Part shown: positions 7,116 through 14,910 of the stretch, piece after piece
Layout of the letters: each line of letters opens with the position of its first letter
Numbering within the stretch: the first letter of the stretch is position 1
DNA from: JAZGDL01 sp036477795
GTDB lineage: Bacteria; Planctomycetota; Phycisphaerae; UBA1845
Assembly (NCBI GenBank): GCA_036477795.1
Contig: JAZGDL010000209.1
Span: forward strand, 1 to 22,505
Reading direction: 5' to 3'
Length of the DNA stretch: 22,505 bases
Made by a program: the position numbers and the translations under genes
Notes under the pieces: model-generated
Databases searched by the model: none
Told to the model about the DNA's origin: nothing
What the model saw: only the letters and a program-made list of their open reading frames with translations

Positions 7116-8102
7116 TCATGTGTCCCAGCAGAGCCGGTCGACGAACCGCCGGAACCCTTTTTCGAATTCCTCCAGATCGGTCGTGAAATAGGCGCGGAAG
7201 ACGGCTTCGCCGTAGCTGGTTTGCGATGGGCTGGGGGCCAGGGCTTTGGCCTGTTGGGCCTTGATGCGGATCGTTCCGCCGGCAACGTCGTGGAGCATGG
7301 TCTCGAAGCTGTCGGCGTAGCGTCCTTGCCCAGCGTGACGCAGGTAGACCACCAGTGCCCAAGCCTGGGCGTAGTACGCGGCGGTGTCGGTGATGCGATT
7401 GCCCTCGATCACCTCGCCGGCGTTAGTGGCAAGCAGCTTCTCCAACGGTATCGCGGTCCCGTCGGCCACCGCCCGGCGCAGATGGTTGATGCGAAAGGTA
7501 TTGCGCTGCGGGGTAAAGTACGGTTTGTTCTTGCGGAACTCGACGGCTTCACAATAGGTAGCCAACCCTTCGTTGAGCCAGGCGGGGAGCGGCTCGGTGA
7601 AGTGAGCGGCGAAGTACTGGTGTGTGCCTTCATGGGCTAGCACGCTGAGCGTGGACGCCCGTCCGATGTCATAGACCACGCACGTAGTGCCCTCGGAGAA
7701 GCCGCCGGCGCTGATCATGCGGTATAAGGGATAGCGTCGCGGGAACCGCCGCTTCACGAATCTATCCCACTCCGAGCGGTTGGCGAAGACGTAAGTCTTC
7801 AAGCGGAGCCCTTGCTCGGTGCTGCCGGCCGGCGGCGGGAGAAGCGAGGCGTAGAACTGGAACGTGGTTTCCAGAAACTCTGGAAGATAGTCGTTAAGCT
7901 CCGCATCGTAACTGGTGGTGTAGATGTCGAAATGGTCGGTGGACAGGTGCGTGCCCTGATGGGACTCGAACCGCCACTCCGCTCGGGCGAGCTTGAAGTC
8001 CGGGGCGTCAAACGTGCGGGTTCCGGTGGTGTCGCAGGCGCTTATCAGGGTTGTCAAGGCCAGGGCAGCCGACCGGGCAGCCCTCAGCACACCGATAGTC
8101 AT
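7116..8102 (-). CDS. DUF1570-type lipoprotein with gluzincin metallopeptidase motif, 328 aa
   Basis: The N-terminus is a lipoprotein signal ending in the lipobox I-S-A-C23 (ALTTLISAC), so the protein should be lipid-anchored outside the cytoplasmic membrane. The sequence 'STLSVLAHEGTHQYFAAHF...LPAWLNEGLATYCEAVEF' gives H157-E158-x2-H161, and E178 in the N-E-G-L-A motif is the probable third zinc ligand. This is the arrangement of the peptidase MA-like / DUF1570 families common in planctomycetes. The region before it, 'LRLKTYVFANRSEWDRFV', is also typical. The conserved zinc site suggests an active peptidase, but the substrate is unknown. The start codon touches a heptamer array that supplies its promoter. 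No partner gene is evident. Confidence 0.82.
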   Translation of the reverse strand: MTIGVLRAARSAALALTTLISACDTTGTRTFDAPDFKLARAEWRFESHQGTHLSTDHFDIYTTSYDAELNDYLPEFLETTFQFYASLLPPPAGSTEQGLRLKTYVFANRSEWDRFVKRRFPRRYPLYRMISAGGFSEGTTCVVYDIGRASTLSVLAHEGTHQYFAAHFTEPLPAWLNEGLATYCEAVEFRKNKPYFTPQRNTFRINHLRRAVADGTAIPLEKLLATNAGEVIEGNRITDTAAYYAQAWALVVYLRHAGQGRYADSFETMLHDVAGGTIRIKAQQAKALAPSPSQTSYGEAVFRAYFTTDLEEFEKGFRRFVDRLCWDT

Positions 8103-8150
8103 CAGTTGTTAGTTATCAGTCATAAGTTATCAGCTGTCAATCAACTGACA
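8102..8150. repeat. Degenerate heptamer array (unit TCAGTTA)
   Basis: Seven consecutive 7-bp units run in phase: TCAGTTG, TTAGTTA, TCAGTCA, TAAGTTA, TCAGCTG, TCAATCA, ACTGACA. The array begins on the first base of the DUF1570 start codon and fills its whole 5' region. It resembles, in style, the short tandemly repeated repetitive sequences known from cyanobacteria. Confidence 0.85.
8112..8140 (-). promoter_or_regulatory. Promoter of the DUF1570 gene, lying inside the heptamer array
   Basis: On the minus strand a perfect TTGACA (8140-8135), a 17-nt spacer and GATAAC (8117-8112) form a good sigma-70-like promoter. The -10 is 9 nt before the ATG at 8102, leaving almost no leader and no ribosome site. 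The repeat units themselves make both hexamers. Confidence 0.5.
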
Positions 8151-8166
8151 AGAGACAACGGAGTGC

Positions 8167-8196
8167 TTGCCAGGTGGGCGGTCGGGCGGCTATGAT
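8167..8196 (+). promoter_or_regulatory. Promoter for trxB
   Basis: TTGCCA (8167-8172), an 18-nt spacer, and TATGAT (8191-8196) give five of six matches in each hexamer. The start codon at 8250 is about 47 nt downstream of the expected transcription start. Confidence 0.6.
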
Positions 8197-8249
8197 CCCC
8201 CAACGGTCGGGCTTGTGTCTTTGTGCGATTGACGGAGTCATAACGACAG

Positions 8250-9245
8250 ATGGCAAGTGAACGCGACGTTGAGAAGGTAGCGATCATCGGGTCGGGCCCG
8301 GCGGGTTGGACGGCGGCGATCTACACAGCTAGGGCTAATCTGAGCCCCGTGGTGTTCGAAGGCGTACCCAAGCAGAACGGCGGGTACATACTTCCCGGTG
8401 GCCAGTTGATGATGACCACCGACGTGGAGAACTACCCCGGATACCCCAAGGGCGTGGCCGGGCCGGAGATGATGAAGGACTTCAGGAATCAGGCAGTGCG
8501 ATTCGGCACCCGGGTGGAGTCCCGCGACGTAGTGGACTGTGATTTCAGCCGGCGACCGTTCCAACTCAAGACTGCAGACCTCGGCGACCACGAACAAACC
8601 GTTGAAGCCCACAGCGTCATCCTCGCCACTGGGGCAGCCGCCATCTGGCTTGGTCTGGAGAATGAGCAGCGATTGGCCAAGAGCGGCGGCGGGGTGAGCG
8701 CCTGTGCCGTTTGTGACGGGGCCCTGCCGATCTTCCGGGACCAGGTGCTGGTGGTGGTCGGCGGCGGCGACTCAGCCGCGGAGGAATCCACTTATCTGTC
8801 CAAGTTCGCGTCCAAGGTGTACGTCGTCCATCGGCGCGATCAGCTCCGGGCCTCCAAGATCATGCAGCGGCGCATTTTCGATAATCCCAAGATCGAAGTG
8901 ATCTGGGACACGGTCGTTACGGACGTTCTCGGCGACGATCATATCACTGGTGTCGCTCTGAAGAACGTCAAGACCGGCCAAGAGAGGACCATGGACTGCC
9001 GTGGCTTCTTTGCCGCCATCGGCCACACGCCCAACACGGCGTTTCTTGACGGCCACGTCGAACTCGATCAAAAGAGGTACGTGGTGTTCAAGGATCCTCC
9101 GCGCTCGGTCACCAGCGTCGAGGGCGTTTTCGTGGCTGGTGACTGCGCCGATTCCATCTATCGACAGGCGGTTACCGCAGCCGGCATGGGATGTCGGGCG
9201 GCGATCGACGCCGAACGATGGCTCGCAGAACAGGGTGTTGAGTGA
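8250..9245 (+). CDS. trxB: Thioredoxin reductase, 331 aa
   Basis: This flavoprotein transfers electrons from NADPH to thioredoxin in the cytoplasm. The FAD-binding motif is VAIIGSGPAGWTAAIYTARAN (GSGPAG at about 14-19). The redox-active pair is C152-A-V-C155-D, the usual C-A-x-C-D of the TrxB family, and the NADPH-binding loop VVVGGGDSAAEES begins near 168. 'GVFVAGDCAD' near the C-terminus is the second FAD contact. The length is slightly above the roughly 310-320 residues usual for the family. ATG 8250 has only a modest GGAG 12 nt upstream, but a good promoter is present. The CBS gene follows after 112 nt of repeat-rich spacer. Confidence 0.95.
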   Translation: MASERDVEKVAIIGSGPAGWTAAIYTARANLSPVVFEGVPKQNGGYILPGGQLMMTTDVENYPGYPKGVAGPEMMKDFRNQAVRFGTRVESRDVVDCDFSRRPFQLKTADLGDHEQTVEAHSVILATGAAAIWLGLENEQRLAKSGGGVSACAVCDGALPIFRDQVLVVVGGGDSAAEESTYLSKFASKVYVVHRRDQLRASKIMQRRIFDNPKIEVIWDTVVTDVLGDDHITGVALKNVKTGQERTMDCRGFFAAIGHTPNTAFLDGHVELDQKRYVVFKDPPRSVTSVEGVFVAGDCADSIYRQAVTAAGMGCRAAIDAERWLAEQGVE

Positions 9246-9294
9246 AGGGACGAAGGGACGGATGCACGGAGGGGAATCGTCAATCGTAAATAGG
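9242..9294. repeat. Composite heptamer/octamer repeat, short copy
   Basis: GAAGGGA and CGAAGGGA are followed by GCACGGAGGGGAAT, CGTCAAT and CGTAAAT. The same junction GCACGGAGGGGAATC occurs again in the array downstream of the CBS gene, in the same orientation. It begins at the end of trxB. Confidence 0.75.
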
Positions 9295-9319
9295 AGTTAT
9301 ACGATCTTAACAAAGAATT

Positions 9320-9343
9320 AGTGGTCCGCACGGCGGACCCTAC
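9320..9343. repeat. GTCCGC palindrome, copy 1
   Basis: GGTCCGC-ACG-GCGGACC forms a perfect 7-bp hairpin. Read on the minus strand, the 24 nt match 17461-17484 on the plus strand with three substitutions. It occupies the 5' leader of the CBS gene, ending 14 nt before the ATG, where it could affect translation. Confidence 0.8.
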
Positions 9344-9357
9344 CAAGGACTACTGCC

Positions 9358-9795
9358 ATGCCCACAGCCCAGGACATTCTCGACAAGAAAACCGGCGATG
9401 TCGCGATGATCGGTGAAGATTCGACCGTGATGGAGGCTGCCAGAATCATGAGCGATCGACATATCGGCTCGACGGTGGTAGCCCGCGGCGAGAAGGTCGT
9501 CGGCATCTTCAGCGAACGCGACGTTCTGAACCGCGTCGTCGCCAAACAACTTGATCCGTCGACCACGCTCATCAAAGATGTGATGACCTCGCCGGTGGCC
9601 TGCTGTCAGCCGACAACCGAACTGACCGAATGCCGAATTGTGATGACCGAGAAGCGGATTCGTCACCTACCGGTTGTGCACCAAGGCAAGCTGGTCGGCA
9701 TGATCTCCAGCGGCGACATCCTGGCCTTGGAGCACACGCAGCAGCAGCGCACCATCGAATACCTTCACGAATACCTGCACGAAGGGACCCGCTAG
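9358..9795 (+). CDS. Protein with two CBS domains, 145 aa
   Basis: The protein is essentially a tandem CBS pair (Bateman module). The first spans about residues 5-62 (STVMEAARIMSDRHIGSTVVARGEKVVGIFSERDVLN) and the second about 70-126 (ELTECRIVMTEKRIRHLPVVHQGKLVGMISSGDIL). Such stand-alone pairs bind adenine nucleotides and act as energy-state sensors or regulators; the ligand and partner here are unknown. AAGGA stands about 8 nt before the ATG. It could be read together with trxB, but the hairpin and repeats between them make an independent unit equally likely. A strong terminator follows at 9993-10020, after another repeat array. Confidence 0.9.
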   Translation: MPTAQDILDKKTGDVAMIGEDSTVMEAARIMSDRHIGSTVVARGEKVVGIFSERDVLNRVVAKQLDPSTTLIKDVMTSPVACCQPTTELTECRIVMTEKRIRHLPVVHQGKLVGMISSGDILALEHTQQQRTIEYLHEYLHEGTR

Positions 9796-9815
9796 GACGC
9801 CTGATCGGAACCGCG

Positions 9816-9939
9816 GGGGAAAAAAGGCACGGAGGGGAAAAAAGGCACGGAGGCACGGAGGCACGCAGGCACGGAGGCACGGAGGGGAATCCGCAATCCG
9901 CAAACGTCAATCCGCAATCGTCAATCGTCAATCGCAAGA
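9816..9939. repeat. Composite tandem array: 18-bp, 8-bp and 7-bp units in succession
   Basis: Two exact 18-bp units, GGGGAAAAAAGGCACGGA (9816-9833, 9834-9851), lead into five copies of the octamer GGCACGGA (9844-9883, one with a change). Eight heptamers then follow in strict phase: GGGGAAT, CCGCAAT, CCGCAAA, CGTCAAT, CCGCAAT, CGTCAAT, CGTCAAT, CGCAAGA (9884-9939). The heptamer part is the same family as those at 16031-16113 and 16187-16268. Confidence 0.9.
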
Positions 9940-9942
9940 CAA

Positions 9943-9974
9943 AGGCGGCCCACATTAGTATTGGTGGACCGCCT
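9943..9974 (-). terminator. Hairpin, probable terminator of the minus-strand small basic gene
   Basis: The arms are AGGCGGCCCAC (9943-9953) and GTGGACCGCCT (9964-9974), with a 10-nt loop. Read on the minus strand the single mismatch becomes a G-U pair, giving a complete 11-12 bp RNA stem followed by UUUGUCUU. On the plus strand the same position is an A-C mismatch, so minus-strand use is favoured. Confidence 0.5.
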
Positions 9975-9992
9975 TCACGCTTGTCACGTCGT

Positions 9993-10020
9993 CCCGCCTA
10001 CAGGCGGGGTGTTTTGTTGT
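9993..10020 (+). terminator. Rho-independent terminator downstream of the CBS gene
   Basis: CCCGCCT-AC-AGGCGGG (9993-10008) is a perfect 7-bp stem followed by GTGTTTTGTTGT. The T-rich tail is on the plus-strand side only, so it would end transcripts coming from the CBS gene. Confidence 0.7.
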
Positions 10021-10031
10021 TCGTGAACCCC

Positions 10032-10457
10032 CTAACGTGGGAAGCTGAAAGCCCTCCCCTTCCAGATCGCCGGTGTGGCGACCAGGAAACCGCCGGCCTT
10101 ATCGCAAGCTACCGCCTTGATGCAGCCCTTGCCGAAGCGCTGCTGCAAGACAGTCTTGGCCGATGTCGCGGACTTGAACGTTCGATTCGTGCTGGCCCAG
10201 CGTTTGACCTGGGCCGAGCTCACCTTCTGAATGATTGCCCCTTTCTCAATCCACTTGCCGAAGGAATTCAGCGTAGCGGGCGTGGGGCGGGCACACTTGG
10301 CTGGTCCCGTCGCCTGCGTAGTAAGACACTTGTACGAGGCGATCTTTTTGTTGAAGCTGTTGCAGACCGTTTGATACCCCGAGACAAACCGCTTGCCGCT
10401 CGAACCTGTGGGACTTCTCGTACTTGAGCCCCAGCGTCCTGTTCTATTCGTAGCCAT
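10032..10457 (-). CDS. Small basic protein of unknown function, 141 aa
   Basis: I do not recognise this family. ATG 10457 is chosen over the upstream frame because a GGAGAG ribosome site lies 7 nt before it, giving MATNRTGRWGSSTRSPTG. The protein is rich in Lys, Arg, Ser and Thr with several tryptophans, has five cysteines, and shows no signal peptide or membrane segment. Recognisable blocks are 'SFNKKIASYKCL', 'GPAKCARPTPATLNSFGKWIEKGAIIQ' and a C-terminal 'GGFLVATPAIWKGRAFSFP'. The high positive charge would suit nucleic-acid or cell-wall binding, but that is a guess. The gene is divergent from the MFS-acyltransferase gene, and a minus-strand hairpin after its stop suits a single-gene transcript. 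The ribosome site, start and terminator support it being real. Confidence 0.6.
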   Translation of the reverse strand: MATNRTGRWGSSTRSPTGSSGKRFVSGYQTVCNSFNKKIASYKCLTTQATGPAKCARPTPATLNSFGKWIEKGAIIQKVSSAQVKRWASTNRTFKSATSAKTVLQQRFGKGCIKAVACDKAGGFLVATPAIWKGRAFSFPR

Positions 10458-10626
10458 AGGCACTCTCCATATGTTCTGACGTGACATTTGACAATTACCA
10501 ACTGTTTCCGGCCAATCATCGGAATCTCCTCAAGGCCGCTTGAGTAATACATCTTGCCCCAACCGGCGCGGTCGGTTCCAATGCTCGCTGCGCCAGCGTT
10601 TTCCTGCATTTTTTTGAGATCTGCGC

Positions 10627-12516
10627 ATGAGATCATCGCTCAAGACGCTCATCGCCAACCGGAATTTTCTCCTGTTGTGGTGCGCCTACGGCATCAGCGC
10701 CACCGGCGATCATCTCTCCGAGTTCGCCATCCTGGCCAAACTCAACGCCCTCGACCCCAACGTCGACGTCACGCCTCTGCAGGCTCGAATGACGTTTGTC
10801 TTCATGCTCCCCTTCTTCGTTCTCGGACCATTGGCCGGCGCCATTGGCGATCGCATTTCGCGCCGGGCGGTGATGATCTTCGCCGACGTCATGCGCGTTG
10901 GAATCATGCTGGCGTTCTTCGTGCTGATAGACCAGGCCACCCGCGCATTCGGAGCTGACTGGGGACCGTTCCTCCCCTTGGGCATCATCGGTGTTTTTGC
11001 CGCACTGTTCGCCCCCTCCCGCCAGGCTATGGTGCCGACCCTGGTGTCCCGCGAACAGCTCATTCCAGCCAACGCCATGATCAGCGGCCTGGGAATGATC
11101 GCCACGTTTTGCGCCGCACTGGTCGGCGGCCAACTGGCCGACCGTGGCTTGATCCGTGAAGCGTTCGCACTCGACGCCGGCACCTTCGCCATCAGCGCTA
11201 TGTGTCTTCTGTTGATCAGCCGAAACAGAGGTCCGATACATGAAACGCCGTATCACGAGCACGAATCCATCACCCTCAGCGTCGTGCAAGGATTCCGTTA
11301 TATCCGAGCCCATCGCCGCGTAGTGGAACTTCTGGGCATCGCCGCCGTCTTCTGGTTTTGCGGCGCCATCCTGCGCAGCGTCATCCCTGCGGTGGTCAAA
11401 AACGTCTATGGGGGCGGTTTCTCGGAGATGGCCTGGTTTCCGGCGTGGATCGGCATCGGCCTGGCCGTCGGGGCCGTCATCATCACCATTCTGGGCAACG
11501 CCCTGCGCAGCGAGTGGGCCATCACCTGGTCCATGTTCGGAGCGGGGCTGGCCCTGACCGGCTTCGCCGGGACTGTCTTTATCGGCTTCACTCCGGCCAC
11601 CGCCCACAGCATCGGCGCATGCTGCGTCTTGATTTGCGGTGTTTGCGGCGCCGGTATCGCCGTCAGCTACAACGCACTGCTGCAGAAAATTGTTCCCAAC
11701 CAGTATCGCGGCCGCGTTTTCGGAATCCTGAACCTGGTCACCGTGGGCGGTCTGCTGTTGGCTACCGGCGCGCTCTCCATACCGCACTGGGAAAACTTCG
11801 ATCGTTGGACCGGCCACATCATCATTTTGGTGGCTGTCATCATGTTCGCAGTCGGCGGTATAACCCTTTCGGTCCGCCTGCAACGCATAACCGCCATGTG
11901 TAAGATGTACTGTTTCTACCGCAACTGCGTGGAGTTGCTCTGCAAATTCTGGTACCGTCTGGATTTGCAGGGGCGTTGCACCATCCCGCGTGAGGGGCCG
12001 GTCATCGTGACCGCCAACCATGGGTGCGTTATCGACCCCTTACTCATCTGCTCTTCGTGCAACTATCGCTCGTTATCCTTCATGATCGCAGCGGAGTACT
12101 ACTGGCTGCCCGTGGTGAAGCAAATCGTTGCCACCGGGCCTTGTATCCCGGTGCGCCGCGGAGAAAACGACATTCGAGCCACCAAGACGGCCATCAACCT
12201 TCTGCGCACCAACCACACGGTGGGCATTTTCATCGAGGGCGGCATCCGCAACCGCCAGGACCCCGAACAGTTGAAAAGAGGCGTGGCCATGCTGGCCCTG
12301 CGTACCGGCGCCAAGGTCGTCCCTGCATACATCAGCGGCACCAACTACGACGACAGCCTGCTCAAAATGGCGTTGAAACGTCATCACGCCCGCATCAGAT
12401 TCGGCCCACCCGTCGATCTGTCCGAGTTTGAGGGCTCCAAGGGGCGCAAGGTCCTCGACGCCGCCACCAGAAAGATTTTCGACGCCGTTATATCTCTTGC
12501 CCCCCGGGATTCGTGA
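10627..12516 (+). CDS. MFS transporter fused to a PlsC-type acyltransferase (LplT-like/AGPAT), 629 aa
   Basis: Residues 1-415 are a major-facilitator transporter with 10-12 hydrophobic segments; the cytoplasmic loop motif is G-x2-GDRISRR (71-80). Residues about 425-629 are a glycerophospholipid acyltransferase: the catalytic H-x4-D is in TANHGCVIDP (H465, D470), and the phosphate-binding block is FIEGGIRNRQ (535-544), followed by 'GAKVVPAYISGT'. In proteobacteria the lysophospholipid flippase LplT and the acyltransferase domain of Aas work together, and in some bacteria they are fused. The likely role is therefore import and re-acylation of lysophospholipids at the inner membrane; no acyl-ACP synthetase domain is present here. 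The start ATG has no strong ribosome site. The stop overlaps the helicase start. Confidence 0.88.
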   Translation: MRSSLKTLIANRNFLLLWCAYGISATGDHLSEFAILAKLNALDPNVDVTPLQARMTFVFMLPFFVLGPLAGAIGDRISRRAVMIFADVMRVGIMLAFFVLIDQATRAFGADWGPFLPLGIIGVFAALFAPSRQAMVPTLVSREQLIPANAMISGLGMIATFCAALVGGQLADRGLIREAFALDAGTFAISAMCLLLISRNRGPIHETPYHEHESITLSVVQGFRYIRAHRRVVELLGIAAVFWFCGAILRSVIPAVVKNVYGGGFSEMAWFPAWIGIGLAVGAVIITILGNALRSEWAITWSMFGAGLALTGFAGTVFIGFTPATAHSIGACCVLICGVCGAGIAVSYNALLQKIVPNQYRGRVFGILNLVTVGGLLLATGALSIPHWENFDRWTGHIIILVAVIMFAVGGITLSVRLQRITAMCKMYCFYRNCVELLCKFWYRLDLQGRCTIPREGPVIVTANHGCVIDPLLICSSCNYRSLSFMIAAEYYWLPVVKQIVATGPCIPVRRGENDIRATKTAINLLRTNHTVGIFIEGGIRNRQDPEQLKRGVAMLALRTGAKVVPAYISGTNYDDSLLKMALKRHHARIRFGPPVDLSEFEGSKGRKVLDAATRKIFDAVISLAPRDS

Positions 12517-14693
12517 TGGACCGCTCCGAAATCTGCGACCGCTTCCTCGAAGCTCTGACTTTCGACCTCTACCCTTTCCAGGAGGACGCCCTGCTGGCCT
12601 GGTTCGAGTCCGACGGCGGCGTGCTGGTAACCGCCCCCACGGGAATGGGCAAGACCCTCATCGCCGAAGCCGCTATCTTTGAAGCCCTGAATACGGGCCG
12701 GCGGCTCTACTACACCACGCCGCTCATCGCCCTGACTGACCAGAAGTTTCGCGAGTTCCAGAACCTGGCGGAGCAGTGGGGATTCGCCCGCGACCAGGTC
12801 GGCCTGATCACCGGCAACCGCCGCGTCAACGCCGACGCACCCGTTCGCGTGGTCGTCGCGGAGATTCTGCTCAATCACCTGCTGGCCGGCGAAGACGTCC
12901 TCAGCGACACCAGCGGCGTGGTCATGGACGAGTTCCACTACTTCAACGACTACGAACGGGGCATCGTCTGGGAGCTGTCGCTGGTCCTGCTGCCGGCCTC
13001 GGTGCGCCTCATGCTTCTGTCCGCCACAGTCGGCAACGCACCCGAATTCATCCGCTGGCTGCACGATCAGTACCAGCGCGATCTGCGACTTATCCAGACC
13101 GACGAACGCCGTGTTCCGCTGGAGTTCATCTGGATCGGCGACAAGCTGGCCACCGAGCTGCTGCCCGAAATGGTGTCAGAGGACGACGCCCGCAAGCGCT
13201 CCCCCGCCCTGGTCTTCTGCTTCAACCGCGACCAATGCTGGGACGTCGCCGAGCGGCTCAAGGGCCTGCACCTGATCGATAAGCAGGACCGCACCGAAAT
13301 CGAAACGCAGCTCGCCGACCACGACCTCACCCAAGGCGCAGGCCAAAAACTTAAGCAGATGCTCATCCGCGGCGTGGGCGTGCATCACGCCGGCATTCTG
13401 CCCCGGCACAAGGAAATCATCGAACGACTCTTCCTGAAGAAACTCATCCCCTTCGTCGTCTGCACCGAAACGCTGGCCGCCGGCATCAACCTACCGGCAC
13501 GTTCCGTGGTCATCAGAGAACTGATGACCGGGCCCAAAAACGACAGGAAGTTGCTCCTCCCTTCCGCCGCCCATCAGATGTTCGGCCGAGCCGGCCGGCC
13601 GCAATTCGACACCCGAGGATACGTCTACGCTCTAGCCCACCAGGACGACGTCAAGATCGCCAAGTGGCGCAGGAAATACGAGCAGATCGACCCCGCCACC
13701 AAAGACCCCGGCCTGCTCCGGGCCCGCAAGCAACTCGAAAAAAAACGCCCCACCCGCCGCAGGAACGTCCGATACTGGACCGAAGGCCAATTCAACACAC
13801 TCACCAAAGCCGGGCCCGCCAGGCTGGCCAGCCAATCCATGATCCCCTACCAGGTCCTCATCTACCTGCTCACCAGAACCGGCACCCTCGATGAAACCCG
13901 CGCTTTCCTTTCCAAGCGCTTCAACACCCCCGAGCGCCTGGAGAAGTTTCAGAAGCAGCTCGACCACATGATCGACAACCTGGCCGCCCTCGGCTACCTC
14001 ACCCGCCATGGCGATGGTGACCACGTCACCGTCCACGATCACGTCAACACCATGCTCGGATTCCGTAGCGTCGATCCGCTCTACGGCGCCTTCCTCGCCA
14101 AGCAACTGCTATACGCCAACTTTGAAGAGAAGCTCCAGGCTCTGGAATCGGTGCTTCCCATATCCCCCGCCCTGCAAAGAAAAGTCCGTTTTCCCGAGGA
14201 TCTCGAACCGGGACCGCTACAAAGCGAAGTGCTCCAACCTGAGCTCCTGCGAAGGGGACTGCTAATCGTCAGCGACGAAGGCGACCTCACAAAACCCGAC
14301 GAGGACGATTACCAGGACTACTGGGAGGACGAGCCACGCAAACGCCCCATAACGCTGGCCGACATGCTCAAGATTCTTTTCGACTCCAAGCTGGCCTCGC
14401 CCGAAGACGTCCCCGTCGAAGCCAGATGGATCGCCGGCGGCCTCTTCGACCAGGCCGACGACTTCTACAAATTCACCCGCAGCCGCGACCTGGTCAAGAA
14501 CGAAGGCATCATCCTGCGACACCTCCTGCGCCTGACCATACTGGCCGGCGAGTTCTACGCCTACAGTGAACAGGACCCCGACTACACCGTCATCACCGAG
14601 AAGATCACCGGTATCTGCACTCAGGTCGATCCCCGTTACACCGACCACTTCCTCGCCCGGCAACAGGAGACAATCGCCCTCGCCAAACTCTAA
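12516..14693 (+). CDS. Ski2-like DExH-box helicase, 725 aa
   Basis: The helicase core is complete: a Q-like FQ near 21, Walker A APTGMGKT (40-47), motif II DEFH (138-141), motif III SAT (169-171), the second-domain segment 'VHHAGILPRHKEIIERLF', motif V TETLAAGINLPARS (317-330), and motif VI HQMFGRAGRP (353-362). This 'HHAG...AAGINLP...GRAGR' set is that of the Ski2/Mtr4/HelY group, ATP-dependent RNA or DNA helicases. The region after about 400 is helical and ends without a known nuclease domain; it may correspond to the winged-helix/ratchet part. The start is ATG 12516 (a GTG at 12513 is also possible), overlapping the previous stop as TGATG, so translation is coupled. The coupling to a lipid-repair fusion is unexpected. 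The substrate is unknown. Confidence 0.9.
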   Translation: MDRSEICDRFLEALTFDLYPFQEDALLAWFESDGGVLVTAPTGMGKTLIAEAAIFEALNTGRRLYYTTPLIALTDQKFREFQNLAEQWGFARDQVGLITGNRRVNADAPVRVVVAEILLNHLLAGEDVLSDTSGVVMDEFHYFNDYERGIVWELSLVLLPASVRLMLLSATVGNAPEFIRWLHDQYQRDLRLIQTDERRVPLEFIWIGDKLATELLPEMVSEDDARKRSPALVFCFNRDQCWDVAERLKGLHLIDKQDRTEIETQLADHDLTQGAGQKLKQMLIRGVGVHHAGILPRHKEIIERLFLKKLIPFVVCTETLAAGINLPARSVVIRELMTGPKNDRKLLLPSAAHQMFGRAGRPQFDTRGYVYALAHQDDVKIAKWRRKYEQIDPATKDPGLLRARKQLEKKRPTRRRNVRYWTEGQFNTLTKAGPARLASQSMIPYQVLIYLLTRTGTLDETRAFLSKRFNTPERLEKFQKQLDHMIDNLAALGYLTRHGDGDHVTVHDHVNTMLGFRSVDPLYGAFLAKQLLYANFEEKLQALESVLPISPALQRKVRFPEDLEPGPLQSEVLQPELLRRGLLIVSDEGDLTKPDEDDYQDYWEDEPRKRPITLADMLKILFDSKLASPEDVPVEARWIAGGLFDQADDFYKFTRSRDLVKNEGIILRHLLRLTILAGEFYAYSEQDPDYTVITEKITGICTQVDPRYTDHFLARQQETIALAKL

Positions 14694-14839
14694 CAACGTT
14701 TTCGGTCACACCATTTCGTGATCGCGGCGACAATTCCTGGATCCGTCGTTCACGGCGGGTTGACGCCGGCAGTGACTTTGTCGTTTGGCAGACGCCCCAA
14801 GACACGTTGGGTGGCACGAAGCGACGTGGCGCGGTAGGA

Positions 14840-14908
14840 TCTAGAAACTGGAAACAAGAAACTAGAAACTGAAAAGTAGAAAGCTAGGCCCGCTGCCTGG
14901 TTTCTAGA
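14840..14908. repeat. Degenerate heptamer array (unit TAGAAAC) with inverted end, abutting the aminotransferase start
   Basis: Six units run in phase from 14842: TAGAAAC, TGGAAAC, AAGAAAC, TAGAAAC, TGAAAAG, TAGAAAG. TCTAGAAAC (14840-14848) is mirrored exactly by GTTTCTAGA (14900-14908), which ends 2 nt before ATG 14911. The array fills the 5' leader in the 217-nt gap after the helicase gene; 14694-14839 shows nothing else I can name. Confidence 0.88.
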
Positions 14909-14910
14909 CC

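Noticed and set aside
9630..10427. 265-codon plus-strand frame across the CBS gene end, repeat array and terminator
   Set aside because: It runs through the repeat array and a strong terminator and resembles no protein.
10268..10636. Minus-strand frame MISCADLKKMQ... overlapping both the small basic gene and the MFS start
   Set aside because: No ribosome site supports it, it overlaps the basic gene out of frame, and its C-terminal half is a shadow translation.
10633..12021. 462-codon minus-strand open frame over the MFS gene
   Set aside because: It is the antisense shadow of a GC-rich membrane protein gene; the translation is His/Asp/Gln-rich and resembles no protein, whereas the plus strand has clear MFS motifs.
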